Source of the DNA: an uncultured Spartobacteria bacterium
GTDB taxonomy: Bacteria; Verrucomicrobiota; Verrucomicrobiia; Chthoniobacterales; UBA6821
DNA length: 9,225 nucleotides
Direction: 5' to 3'
NCBI GenBank assembly: GCA_903831635.1
Contig: CAIKYN010000205.1
Coordinates: forward strand, 1 to 9,225
The notes beneath the pieces are model-generated. The model did not search any database, had not been told where the DNA came from, and saw only the letters and a list, made by a program, of their open reading frames with translations. Shown here in pieces: positions 1 to 6,033 of the stretch. Position 1 is the stretch's first letter. The number at the start of each line of letters is the position of its first letter. Both the position numbers and the translations under genes were made by a program.

Positions 1-867
1 GGTGGACTCGGTGTCTACCTCGACTTCTCCGCCGCCATTGCCCGTCTGGGTGAGAAGACCATCCGCGAGCGCTACGGCAATCTCTTCGAGATGTATCAGA
101 ACATCACCGGAGAGAGCGCCTACGAGCGTCCGATGCGCATTTATCCCGCGGTTCATTACACCATGGGTGGCCTCTGGGTGGATTATAATCTCATGAGCAC
201 CATTCCGGGACTCCATGTGCTCGGAGAGGCGAACTTCTCCGACCATGGTGCCAATCGCCTCGGAGCCTCGGCCCTGATGCAGGGACTCTCAGATGGTTAT
301 TTCGTGATCCCGAATACCCTTGGTGAATATCTCTCCACCCAGTTCGGGAAGAAGGTCTCCACCGACATGCCCGAGTTCAAGAAGACCGAAGAGGAGGTCC
401 GTGCCCGTGTGGAGAAGCTCCTGGCGGTGAAGGGGAACGTTCCTGTCGATGAATTTCACCGTGAGCTTGGACTCATCATCTGGAATGAGTGCGGCATGGC
501 CCGCAGCGAGGCGGGTCTCAAGAAGGCGATCGCCGATGTCCGCGCCCTGCGCGAGCGCTTCTGGAAAGAAGTCGCCATCCCCGGTACCGGAACCGAGTTG
601 AATCAATCCCTGGAGCGCGCCGGTCGCGTGGCCGACTTTCTCGAGTTCGGTGAGCTCAGGTGCAATGATGCGCTCACCCGCGAGGAATCATGCGGTGGTC
701 ACTTCCGCGTCGAGCATCAGACACCCGAGGGAGAAGCGCTTCGCCATGACGACAAATTCGCCGAGGTCTACGCCTGGATGTTCCAAGGTGAGGGGAGCCA
801 GCCGGAGCTTGTCAGGGAGCCGCTTCACTACGAGGCCGTCCATCTCGCTACCCGCAGCTACAAGTAA
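1..867 (+). CDS. sdhA: Succinate dehydrogenase flavoprotein subunit, C-terminal part (5' end outside window)
   Basis: Catalytic FAD subunit of complex II, which oxidises succinate to fumarate on the cytoplasmic face of the membrane and passes electrons to SdhB. The frame is open from base 1, so the gene enters the window already in progress; 288 residues are visible of a family usually around 600 or more. Visible residues 52-57 (HYTMGG) carry the substrate-binding His of the family, and residues 82-88 (HGANRLG) carry the conserved catalytic-site Arg (R86). The stretch HYTMGGLWVDYN resembles the Bacillus/Bacteroidetes type of SdhA rather than the E. coli type (HPTMGG), which usually goes with a single cytochrome b subunit (SdhC) encoded upstream; that gene is not in the window. 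The helical C-terminal domain follows to the stop. sdhB begins 29 nt downstream, so the two are almost certainly cotranscribed. The N-terminal FAD-binding half cannot be checked here. Confidence 0.95.
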   Translation, partial: GGLGVYLDFSAAIARLGEKTIRERYGNLFEMYQNITGESAYERPMRIYPAVHYTMGGLWVDYNLMSTIPGLHVLGEANFSDHGANRLGASALMQGLSDGYFVIPNTLGEYLSTQFGKKVSTDMPEFKKTEEEVRARVEKLLAVKGNVPVDEFHRELGLIIWNECGMARSEAGLKKAIADVRALRERFWKEVAIPGTGTELNQSLERAGRVADFLEFGELRCNDALTREESCGGHFRVEHQTPEGEALRHDDKFAEVYAWMFQGEGSQPELVREPLHYEAVHLATRSYK

Positions 868-896
868 TCGCCGATACCCCTACAAGACTTACGATC

Positions 897-1664
897 ATGA
901 GCACCATGAACTTTCATCTCAGACTCTGGAAGCAGAAGTCCGCCGCGGATCAGGGTGAGTTTATCGAGATTCACGCCACGGAAATCCCCTCCGAGTGCTC
1001 CTTCCTCGAGATGCTCGATATCGTGAACAACCGCCTCACCAAGGAGGGTAAGGAGCCGGTCTCATTTGCCAGCGATTGCCGCGAGGGCATTTGCGGAACC
1101 TGTCACATGGTCATCAACGGTGTTCCCCAGGGACCGGGTCGCGGAGCCGCCTGTCAGGTCTACATGCGTAAGTTTGAGAATGGCCAGACCATCACCGTCG
1201 AGCCTTTCCGTGTCGGTGCCTTCCCGATCGTGAAGGATCTTGTGGTCAATCGCAGCGCCTACGATCGGATCATCCGTTCCGGTGGCTTCATCAGCGAGCA
1301 CACCGGCGGTGCGCCCGATGCCTCAACGACCCTGATTCCCAAGCCCGTGGCTGATGCAGCCATGGATGCCGCCGCCTGCATCGGTTGCGGAGCATGTGCC
1401 GCAGCCTGCCCGAACAGCTCACCCATGCTCTTTGTCGGTGCCAAGGTCACCCATCTCGGACTCCTGCCCCAGGGTCAGGCCGAGCGCAAGAGCCGCGCCC
1501 GTAACATGGTCCGCACCATGCAGGAGGAAGGATTCGGCAATTGCTCCAACTACTACGCCTGCGAGGCAGTTTGTCCTGCAAATGTTCCTGCCAGCGTGAT
1601 TGCGATGTTGAATCGGGAGTATGTCCGTGGAGAGCTCTCGGAAGCAGTCGGCGCCATCGATTAA
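897..1664 (+). CDS. sdhB: Succinate dehydrogenase iron-sulfur subunit
   Basis: Electron-transfer subunit of complex II, carrying electrons from the SdhA flavin to quinone through three Fe-S clusters. At 255 aa it is about full family length. The N-terminal plant-type ferredoxin domain has the [2Fe-2S] ligands C61, C66, C69 and C86 (motif CREGICGTC, then GRGAAC). The C-terminal domain has the CxxCxxCxxxCP motif at C161, C164, C167 and C171, and the second set C216, C222 and C226 (CSNYYACEAVCP), enough for the [4Fe-4S] and [3Fe-4S] centres. All expected cysteines are present, so it should be functional. The start at 897 follows sdhA by 29 nt; neither it nor the in-frame ATG at 906 (giving MNFHLRLW) has a clear Shine-Dalgarno, so the start could be three codons later. 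It is the last gene of the operon: the next gene downstream is on the opposite strand. Confidence 0.96.
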   Translation: MSTMNFHLRLWKQKSAADQGEFIEIHATEIPSECSFLEMLDIVNNRLTKEGKEPVSFASDCREGICGTCHMVINGVPQGPGRGAACQVYMRKFENGQTITVEPFRVGAFPIVKDLVVNRSAYDRIIRSGGFISEHTGGAPDASTTLIPKPVADAAMDAAACIGCGACAAACPNSSPMLFVGAKVTHLGLLPQGQAERKSRARNMVRTMQEEGFGNCSNYYACEAVCPANVPASVIAMLNREYVRGELSEAVGAID

Positions 1665-1697
1665 GGGCTTGGTCCTTTGGGCCATAGCGTCGTTGGT

Positions 1698-1767
1698 CTG
1701 CGCTCGCAGTAGCTCTACTACAGCTTCGCTTGACCGCCTAACTCTGGCCTTAAATTACCGTCGCCCT
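1698..1767. repeat. Tandem structured repeat, copy 1
   Basis: First copy of a repeat that recurs exactly 104 nt downstream without internal gaps. It contains a hairpin with arms at 1706-1712 and 1718-1724 (gcagtag / ctacagc, one A-A mismatch, 5-nt loop), then a core at 1724-1745 (starting cttcgcttgaccgcctaact), then the 17-mer taaattaccgtcgccct at 1751-1767. Hand alignment of 1724-1767 with 1828-1871 gives 33 of 44 identical positions. Function unknown; it could be a structured RNA, a dispersed intergenic repeat or a recombination remnant. Confidence 0.6.
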
Positions 1768-1801
1768 TTGGCTGGCTCTTTTAGCGCGGGGCGTTGTTGC
1801 C

Positions 1802-1871
1802 CTGCGTTTGCAGTGTGATTCACACAGCTGCGCTTGGGCGCCTATCCCCGCATCTAAAATACCGTCGCCCT
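1802..1871. repeat. Tandem structured repeat, copy 2
   Basis: Second copy, offset by 104 nt from copy 1. Its hairpin has arms gtgtga (1813-1818) and tcacac (1820-1825), extended across the same A-A mismatch by a GC pair and a CG pair (1810-1811 with 1827-1828). The hairpin centre, 1819, is exactly 104 nt from the centre in copy 1 (1715). Two stem positions differ between copies on both arms so that pairing is kept (G-C to T-A and A-T to G-C). The 17-mer at 1855-1871 differs from that of copy 1 by one base. Confidence 0.6.
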
Positions 1872-1890
1872 AAGGGAGTGGTATCTATGA

Positions 1891-1912
1891 CTTCGCTTGT
1901 CCGCCTAACTCT
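1891..1912. repeat. Isolated third copy of the repeat core
   Basis: This 22-mer matches 1724-1745 at 21 of 22 positions (a single a/t difference at the tenth base). It lacks the 17-mer that should follow 27 nt after the core start, and only a poor hairpin precedes it, so it is a partial copy. It is closer to copy 1 than copy 2 is, which suggests separate duplication events. A weaker look-alike (cgcttcggtgcctaccc, 1977-1993) may be a fourth, more diverged core. Confidence 0.5.
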
Positions 1913-1950
1913 CCATCCAAGCATGCGAACCTTGGCTGAACTGGTTTTTG

Positions 1951-1980
1951 AAAAATAGCGTAAATGCTACGGCTAACGCT
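1951..1980 (-). terminator. Possible terminator of the minus-strand RHH gene
   Basis: Read on the minus strand, 40 nt after the RHH stop codon, agcgt (1980-1976) can pair with acgct (1961-1957) across a 14-nt loop, followed one base later by five T (1955-1951). The position and T-run fit an intrinsic terminator, but the stem is only 5 bp and the loop is large, so support is weak. Confidence 0.35.
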
Positions 1981-2019
1981 TCGGTGCCTACCCTTCTTGG
2001 TTTCCAGAGTTATTGACCC

Positions 2020-2370
2020 TCACTCCGCATTCTCTGCGGCGCGGAGCGCGGTGATCTCCTCCGGGAGGTAGAGCCCATAGTCGGCGCAGATGGCCCTGAC
2101 TTTAGTGACCGAGACCGGATTCTTCCCCGCATCGTGAAGGGTGAAGGCGATGGAGCCCGCCTCATCCCAAAAGATCATCCCGATCTCCAGACAGAGCCTG
2201 TAGAAATCCTGCTTCGAGAGCCCGCTCTTGGCGGCCGCCATATCGACGCGTTCCCGGAGATCAGCTGGGAGATGCACCGCGATCGTCGTCCCCGAAGAGG
2301 GCTTCTTGATCCTTTTCATGATCTTGGGCAGGGCGATAGAGGCAGATTTCTTAGGCTTCGGCAACGGCAT
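2020..2370 (-). CDS. Small ribbon-helix-helix (CopG/Arc-like) DNA-binding protein
   Basis: A 116-aa basic protein. Residues 28-35 (TTIAVHLP) form the typical RHH beta strand, 36-50 (ADLRERVDMAAAKSG) the first helix and 51-65 (LSKQDFYRLCLEIGM) the second, matching the fold of CopG/Arc/MetJ-type repressors that dimerise and place the strands in the DNA major groove. The N-terminus (residues 1-27) is rich in Lys and Pro; the C-terminal 50 residues are of unknown role. I chose the ATG at 2370 because the frame upstream does not look like RHH sequence and a GGAGGA lies 13 nt before it, somewhat far but usable; the open frame continues to 2517. The gene faces away from the plus-strand RHH gene and the secreted-protein gene, with an inverted repeat between. 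No toxin-like partner is adjacent on this strand. It could be an orphan antitoxin or a local repressor; the target is unknown. Confidence 0.7.
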   Translation of the reverse strand: MPLPKPKKSASIALPKIMKRIKKPSSGTTIAVHLPADLRERVDMAAAKSGLSKQDFYRLCLEIGMIFWDEAGSIAFTLHDAGKNPVSVTKVRAICADYGLYLPEEITALRAAENAE

Positions 2371-2423
2371 TACCAGAGCAATTTCCTCCAACCTTGTAAA
2401 ATTTACCAAACAAATGCGTTGAC

Positions 2424-2448
2424 ATGTCTGGCAATTGCTACCAGACAT
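2424..2448. promoter_or_regulatory. Perfect 8-bp inverted repeat, candidate operator between divergent RHH genes
   Basis: Arms atgtctgg (2424-2431) and ccagacat (2441-2448) are perfect reverse complements around a 9-nt spacer (caattgcta). The element lies 54 nt upstream of the minus-strand RHH start and at the very start of the plus-strand RHH frame. A TTGACA hexamer (2419-2424) touches its left arm, but I see no good -10 at the right distance. RHH repressors usually bind short inverted repeats near their own promoters, so an operator role is plausible inference; a transcript hairpin is the alternative. Confidence 0.5.
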
Positions 2449-2675
2449 TGTTTGTGCAACGAACTGTATCAACCAGTGGGAGAAGGGCCAGCAGGGTCGG
2501 ATCGGCCAAAGTAGCAAAAGGGAAAACCTCCCCCGTTCATGTCCCCCTTTCCAAAGGTGTTGCCGTGAACTTACAGCGCGTCTCGGAGGCCACGCTGCTC
2601 CCTCAGGAAATCGTCGCTGCCGAGGCGATCAGGCGAGGGATCGGGGCCCTGACAACTTTTTCAATCAACCAATGA
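2424..2675 (+). CDS. Probable small ribbon-helix-helix protein overlapping the secreted-protein gene
   Basis: An 83-aa frame. Residues 37-42 (PVHVPL) look like an RHH beta strand, about 43-58 (SKGVAVNLQRVSEATL) a first helix and 59-76 (ending EAIRRGIGAL) a second; the final EAIRRGI is very typical of RHH proteins. Residues 1-36 are low-information and may not be translated: no Shine-Dalgarno precedes the ATG at 2424, whose codon is part of the inverted repeat, and TTG (2448) or GTG (2454) are alternative starts. Its stop TGA (2673-2675) overlaps an ATG (2672-2674) that is in frame with the large secreted protein, an ATGA arrangement common in translational coupling. This could be a regulator of that gene or an orphan antitoxin. 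The main doubt is whether it is expressed at all; the competing frame over the same bases shows no recognisable domain. Confidence 0.45.
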   Translation: MSGNCYQTLFVQRTVSTSGRRASRVGSAKVAKGKTSPVHVPLSKGVAVNLQRVSEATLLPQEIVAAEAIRRGIGALTTFSINQ

Positions 2676-2683
2676 TTTCAACT

Positions 2684-5608
2684 ATGAAAAAACTACTCAT
2701 CTTGGGTGCCTTAATGGCAGCAATCGGAAGTTCCTTTGCTCAATCAGGAACAAACTCGCTCACGAATGGGCTGGTCGCATGGTATCCACTCCATGGGGAT
2801 GTTAATGATTACAGCGGGAATGGGTACAACGGATATGCCTACAATACTTTGGTTACTAATGGGATTTTTGAAAATTCTGAAGGAGCTTACTATTTTAATG
2901 GAACAAACTCATATATCTTAGCATATAATACTCCTAACCTTGGGGATATTTTCACCTGGTCTGTTTGGTTCAAACCCGAAACATTAAATCAAGCATCCAT
3001 AATCATGGATATGACAGATGGGGGAGAAGGAGTATCTCCCTATTTGGGATTAAATGACATTTCGAATATTCCCCCGCTGTATATAAATAATTCGATTAAG
3101 TTTGTTCAATACTCGGGATCTGGCAATGATGCAACAGCCACTGGAATAATAAACTCACTTCAGAGTAATACATGGAGCCATCTAGTTTTAGTTAGATCGA
3201 ATACACAGGTGAGCATTTTTGTTAATGGAATTCTTGTTTCAACGGCTAACTTAAATGAGCCGCAGCAATATGAACCAATTCTTTGCATTGGTTGTAATGG
3301 CCAGGACGGATCAGTAGATCGTTTCTTTCAAGGATCTATCTCTAATGTAAGGATATACAACCGAGCACTTTCTTCCAATGAGGTTGCTAACCTTTATACA
3401 ATTGAAAGTACTCCTCCTGTCTCTATCGCCAACCAACCTACTGATGTTTCTCTTACGGCGACGAATAGTCAGACGGCGACGTTTAGTGTGGTGGAGACGA
3501 ATGGGGTGCCTCCCTATGCGTATCAGTGGATGAAGGATGGGGTGGATCTCGCAAATCAGACCAATGCCTCTCTGATCCTGAGTAATGCCGCAGCCAATAC
3601 AGTCGGTTACTACTCCTGTGATGTGACCGATCAGAATGGAACCACCGTCACCAGCTCCAACGCCGCCCTGAACATCACCGGAGTCGACTTTAACCTCTGG
3701 CAGGGACTATTGGCTTATTATCCGTTTAAGGGAAATTTAAAAGATTATTCGTTAAATAATAATGATTTAAAAAATCCATCTTCGGGAATCTATTTTGATT
3801 TAGATAGATTTCGAAAATCGAGTAATGCTCTTAAAATTTCTGGCGCATATGACTCAATATCCTCAAAGAGCGATATCGGTATAGTGGGTAATTCGGATCA
3901 TACAATTACGCTATGGTCGAAGCTAGATCCTGGAAGCATTGGGGCTTTTATTTATTCTTTTGGATCTGAAAGTTATCCAGGATCAGGAAATGCAATTCTT
4001 TTATACGATAATCAATTTCTTTTTTGGGGAAACTTTGCAGATATCGATGGCCCAATCCTTGGCAATATATTTAACCAATGGCATCAATTATCAATAGTTT
4101 ACTCCGGATATCTATCAAATACCAAAATCTATTTAGATGGAGTTAATATTCCTAGCTATGCTTTGGGGCCATATACTCAGACTCAAAATTTTAATATAAC
4201 TCCATCAAAACTTACCATTGGTTACAATCCAGAATGGGCGGGAGGCACGGCGTTTTCTGGATCTCTTTCTGATTTACGTATCTACAACCGAGCTCTTTCC
4301 TCAAATGAGGTTTCGGCTCTGTTCCAAGCGGAGGCACCTGTTCCTACAAACAACCAGACGATTACCTTTCCGATGATTCCCGCGAAGGCTTTTGGAACGG
4401 TGCCTTTCTCGCTGACGGCTACCTCCTCGGCGGGCAGCAATTATCCGATCACTTACTCCAGCTCGGATCCCACCGTAGCGACGGTTTCCAGCAACAAGGT
4501 GACGATCACTGGAGTCGGTTCCTGCCTGATCACGGCGAGTCAGCCGGGTGATTTCATTTACAAAGCGGCGACCAATGTGAGTCGGACTCTCACGGTGACT
4601 CAAGGGAGTCAGACGATTCCATTTGGGGCGCTTCCCTCCCACTCCTACTCCACTAACACTTTCACCCTACCGCTCAACTCCTCGGCGGGACTCCCGGTGA
4701 GCTACAGCAGCTCGTCCCCCTCGGTTGCCACGATCTCGGGGAATGTCGTGACGATCACGGGAGTGGGATCCACGACGATCGCCGCTTCGCAGTCAGGTAA
4801 TACAAACTATAAAGCAGCACCCACGGTCAATCAGACGCTGATCGTCTCCCAAGCCGCGCAGACGATTCCATTCAGAGCGCTTGCCTCCCGTTCCTACTCG
4901 ACCAACACCTTCGCTCTGCCGCTGAACTCTTCCGTGGGACTTCCGTTGAGCTACAGCAGTTCCAACACGAATGTGGCGACTCTGTCAGGAAATGTCGTGA
5001 CCATCACAGGTGTGGGATCGACGACGATCACCGCCACTCAAGCCGGTAATGCCAACTATGCGGCTGCTCCCACGGTTCCGCAAATCCTGACTGTGACCAA
5101 GGCGCCCCAGACCATCACCTTCACGGCCCCGACCGCTCAGACCTACGGGAATAGTTCGTTCACTCTTTCGGCCACGGCCTCTTCGGGACTGCCGGTGACC
5201 TTCACGAGTGCCAACACCAATGTGGCGATGATCTCAAGCAATACGGTGACGATTGTCGGCGCGGGTTCTTCTTCGATCACGGCGAGTCAGACTGGCAATA
5301 GCAATTATAACGCCGCCACAGCGGTAGCCAAAACGCTGACGGTCGCGAAGGCCGCACAGACGGTGACATTTAATCCGACCACTCCCGTGTCCTTTGTGAA
5401 GAACGGGACCTTCTCGCTCTCAGCCTCCAGTACCGCGAGCACCTTGGGAACCAATGTGACCTTCGCCAGCGGTAACACCTCGATTCTGTCGATCTCCGGG
5501 AAGACGGCCACGATGAAGGCCAAGGGAACAGTCTCCGTCACCGCCTCAGCCGCCGCCACGACGAACTACAACGCCGCCAGCACGACCAACAGCATCACCC
5601 TGCAGTAG
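2684..5608 (+). CDS. Large secreted LamG / Ig-like repeat protein (candidate adhesin or surface protein)
   Basis: A 974-aa exported protein. Residues 1-19 (MKKLLILGALMAAIGSSFA) form a clear Sec signal peptide. Then come a LamG (concanavalin A-like) domain at about 26-240 (NGLVAWYPL near the start, YNRALSSNEV at 225), an Ig-like domain at about 244-332 (YQWMKDG, GYYSCDV), a second LamG domain at about 340-548 (LLAYYPFKG, YNRALSSNEV at 534), and five tandem Ig-like units of 83-85 aa beginning at residues 558, 643, 726, 809 and 892. Each unit starts QT(I/V)(T/P)F, contains VATIS...VTITGVGS and ends NY.AA...LTV. LamG domains commonly bind glycans or proteins, and Ig-like arrays act as stalks. No enzyme domain and no C-terminal anchor or sorting signal is visible: the stop directly follows the last unit. 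The frame stays open back to 2435, but the signal peptide puts the start at 2684, or at 2672 (adding MIST), which overlaps the upstream stop. Neither has a Shine-Dalgarno. The LamG parts are far more AT-rich than the Ig parts. Confidence 0.85.
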   Translation: MKKLLILGALMAAIGSSFAQSGTNSLTNGLVAWYPLHGDVNDYSGNGYNGYAYNTLVTNGIFENSEGAYYFNGTNSYILAYNTPNLGDIFTWSVWFKPETLNQASIIMDMTDGGEGVSPYLGLNDISNIPPLYINNSIKFVQYSGSGNDATATGIINSLQSNTWSHLVLVRSNTQVSIFVNGILVSTANLNEPQQYEPILCIGCNGQDGSVDRFFQGSISNVRIYNRALSSNEVANLYTIESTPPVSIANQPTDVSLTATNSQTATFSVVETNGVPPYAYQWMKDGVDLANQTNASLILSNAAANTVGYYSCDVTDQNGTTVTSSNAALNITGVDFNLWQGLLAYYPFKGNLKDYSLNNNDLKNPSSGIYFDLDRFRKSSNALKISGAYDSISSKSDIGIVGNSDHTITLWSKLDPGSIGAFIYSFGSESYPGSGNAILLYDNQFLFWGNFADIDGPILGNIFNQWHQLSIVYSGYLSNTKIYLDGVNIPSYALGPYTQTQNFNITPSKLTIGYNPEWAGGTAFSGSLSDLRIYNRALSSNEVSALFQAEAPVPTNNQTITFPMIPAKAFGTVPFSLTATSSAGSNYPITYSSSDPTVATVSSNKVTITGVGSCLITASQPGDFIYKAATNVSRTLTVTQGSQTIPFGALPSHSYSTNTFTLPLNSSAGLPVSYSSSSPSVATISGNVVTITGVGSTTIAASQSGNTNYKAAPTVNQTLIVSQAAQTIPFRALASRSYSTNTFALPLNSSVGLPLSYSSSNTNVATLSGNVVTITGVGSTTITATQAGNANYAAAPTVPQILTVTKAPQTITFTAPTAQTYGNSSFTLSATASSGLPVTFTSANTNVAMISSNTVTIVGAGSSSITASQTGNSNYNAATAVAKTLTVAKAAQTVTFNPTTPVSFVKNGTFSLSASSTASTLGTNVTFASGNTSILSISGKTATMKAKGTVSVTASAAATTNYNAASTTNSITLQ
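4355..5608 (+). repeat. Five tandem Ig-like coding repeats
   Basis: Unit starts, at the codon for Gln in QT(I/V), are 4355, 4610, 4859, 5108 and 5357, giving lengths of 255, 249, 249, 249 and 252 nt (the last includes the stop). Units 2 and 3 are the most alike in DNA, for example aatgtcgtgac(g/c)atcac followed by gtgggatc(c/g)acgacgatc in both, so they probably arose by a recent duplication. Unit 1 is the most diverged at its start. Confidence 0.85.
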
Positions 5609-5669
5609 GTTACGGGGCTGATTCCTGGGATCAGATATTTATCGATATCCCTTCCTCTTTGTCTGGATG

Positions 5670-5694
5670 AGGGGTGATCTGGCTGATCACCCTT
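5670..5694 (+). terminator. Terminator of the secreted-protein gene
   Basis: A perfect 8-bp stem, gggtgatc (5672-5679) with gatcaccc (5685-5692), closes a 5-nt loop (tggct) and extends by a G-T and an A-T pair. It is followed by ttatt. It lies 60 nt after the stop of the large protein and before the antitoxin gene. The stem is strong, but the T tract is short and interrupted. Confidence 0.65.
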
Positions 5695-5726
5695 ATTCCA
5701 AGCCACAAAGCAACCCGTGATTATCT

Positions 5727-5733
5727 GGAGGAG
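5727..5733 (+). promoter_or_regulatory. Shine-Dalgarno site fixing the antitoxin start
   Basis: GGAGGAG lies 7 nt before the ATG at 5741. It rules out the upstream in-frame ATG at 5717, which would place this site inside the coding region. It is among the few strong ribosome sites in the window. Confidence 0.8.
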
Positions 5734-5740
5734 AAAACCA

Positions 5741-6010
5741 ATGAAACTGACTGAATCAGAGCAGAAGATAGCTGACCTGTATCAGGAGGGAGAGATTGCC
5801 TTGGTCAAGCCGCGCAAGACTGTGCTCAAAAAACTAGCGACTACGGCGGACAATACCTTCCAAAAGGATCGTCGAATCAATATCAGGCTCTGCGAGCATA
5901 ATATGGTGGGGATCCAGCGTGTGGCGACCTCCAAGGGGGTTCCCTATCAGACCCTCATCTCGGGACTCATTGATCAGTTCGTCGAGGGGGATCTGATCCA
6001 GAAAGCGTAG
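5741..6010 (+). CDS. CopG-type antitoxin of a type II toxin-antitoxin system, no toxin nearby
   Basis: An 89-aa protein. The N-terminus MKLTESEQKIADLYQEGE is the acidic, helical lead-in typical of the CopG-antitoxin family that pairs with RelE/BrnT-like toxins. Residues 45-50 (RINIRL) are the RHH strand, 51-66 the first helix, and 67-85 (VPYQTLISGLIDQFVEGDL) the second; the PYQTLIS signature is characteristic of the family. In known members the antitoxin neutralises an mRNA interferase and represses its own operon. Here no toxin is visible: upstream is a terminator and then the secreted-protein gene, downstream a hairpin array and then a transporter. It therefore looks like a solitary antitoxin, either a remnant or a stand-alone regulator or anti-toxin guard. 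The frame is intact and has a good ribosome site, which argues against simple decay. Confidence 0.85.
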   Translation: MKLTESEQKIADLYQEGEIALVKPRKTVLKKLATTADNTFQKDRRINIRLCEHNMVGIQRVATSKGVPYQTLISGLIDQFVEGDLIQKA

Positions 6011-6033
6011 CATTCATTAGAGGCGCCACTTTT

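Larger units (their letters stand above)
1665..2019. other. Gene-free convergent region with repeats and hairpins
   Basis: No convincing gene lies in these 355 nt. A short open frame at 1621-1818 overlaps the end of sdhB in another frame and shows no recognisable domain. The stretch lies between sdhB (plus) and the RHH gene (minus), so it is a shared 3' region rather than a promoter region. It contains a two-copy diverged tandem repeat (1698-1767 and 1802-1871), a further isolated repeat core at 1891-1912, and a hairpin next to an A-run at 1951-1980 that could terminate the minus-strand gene. Confidence 0.8.

Noticed and set aside
1736..1909. GCCTAAC occurs at 1736-1742 and 1903-1909, matching the RYYYAAC consensus of integron attC sites, near hairpins.
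   Set aside because: No partner GTTRRRY at the right distance and no central attC-like imperfect stem joining the two ends; there is also no integrase or cassette array in the window. The heptamer is part of the repeat core.
1724..1912. Repeated 17- to 22-mers with spacing that could suggest a CRISPR array.
   Set aside because: Only two or three imperfect copies, unequal spacing, hairpins lying outside the repeated core, and no cas genes.
1945..1955. tttttgaaaaa palindrome.
   Set aside because: Short A-T palindromes are common by chance; its A-run is counted only as part of the possible minus-strand terminator.
2134..2514. Plus-strand open frame opposite the minus-strand RHH gene.
   Set aside because: No recognisable domain; it is the antisense of a frame that clearly encodes an RHH domain.
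2435..2683. N-terminal extension of the large protein, open for 83 codons before the signal peptide.
   Set aside because: It would bury a clear signal peptide inside the protein, and the extension has no domain features; the same bases read as an RHH protein in another frame.
4301..4642. Minus-strand frame inside the Ig repeats, and similar ones at 5305-5559.
   Set aside because: These are shadows of a GC-rich repetitive coding region, with no domain or ribosome site.
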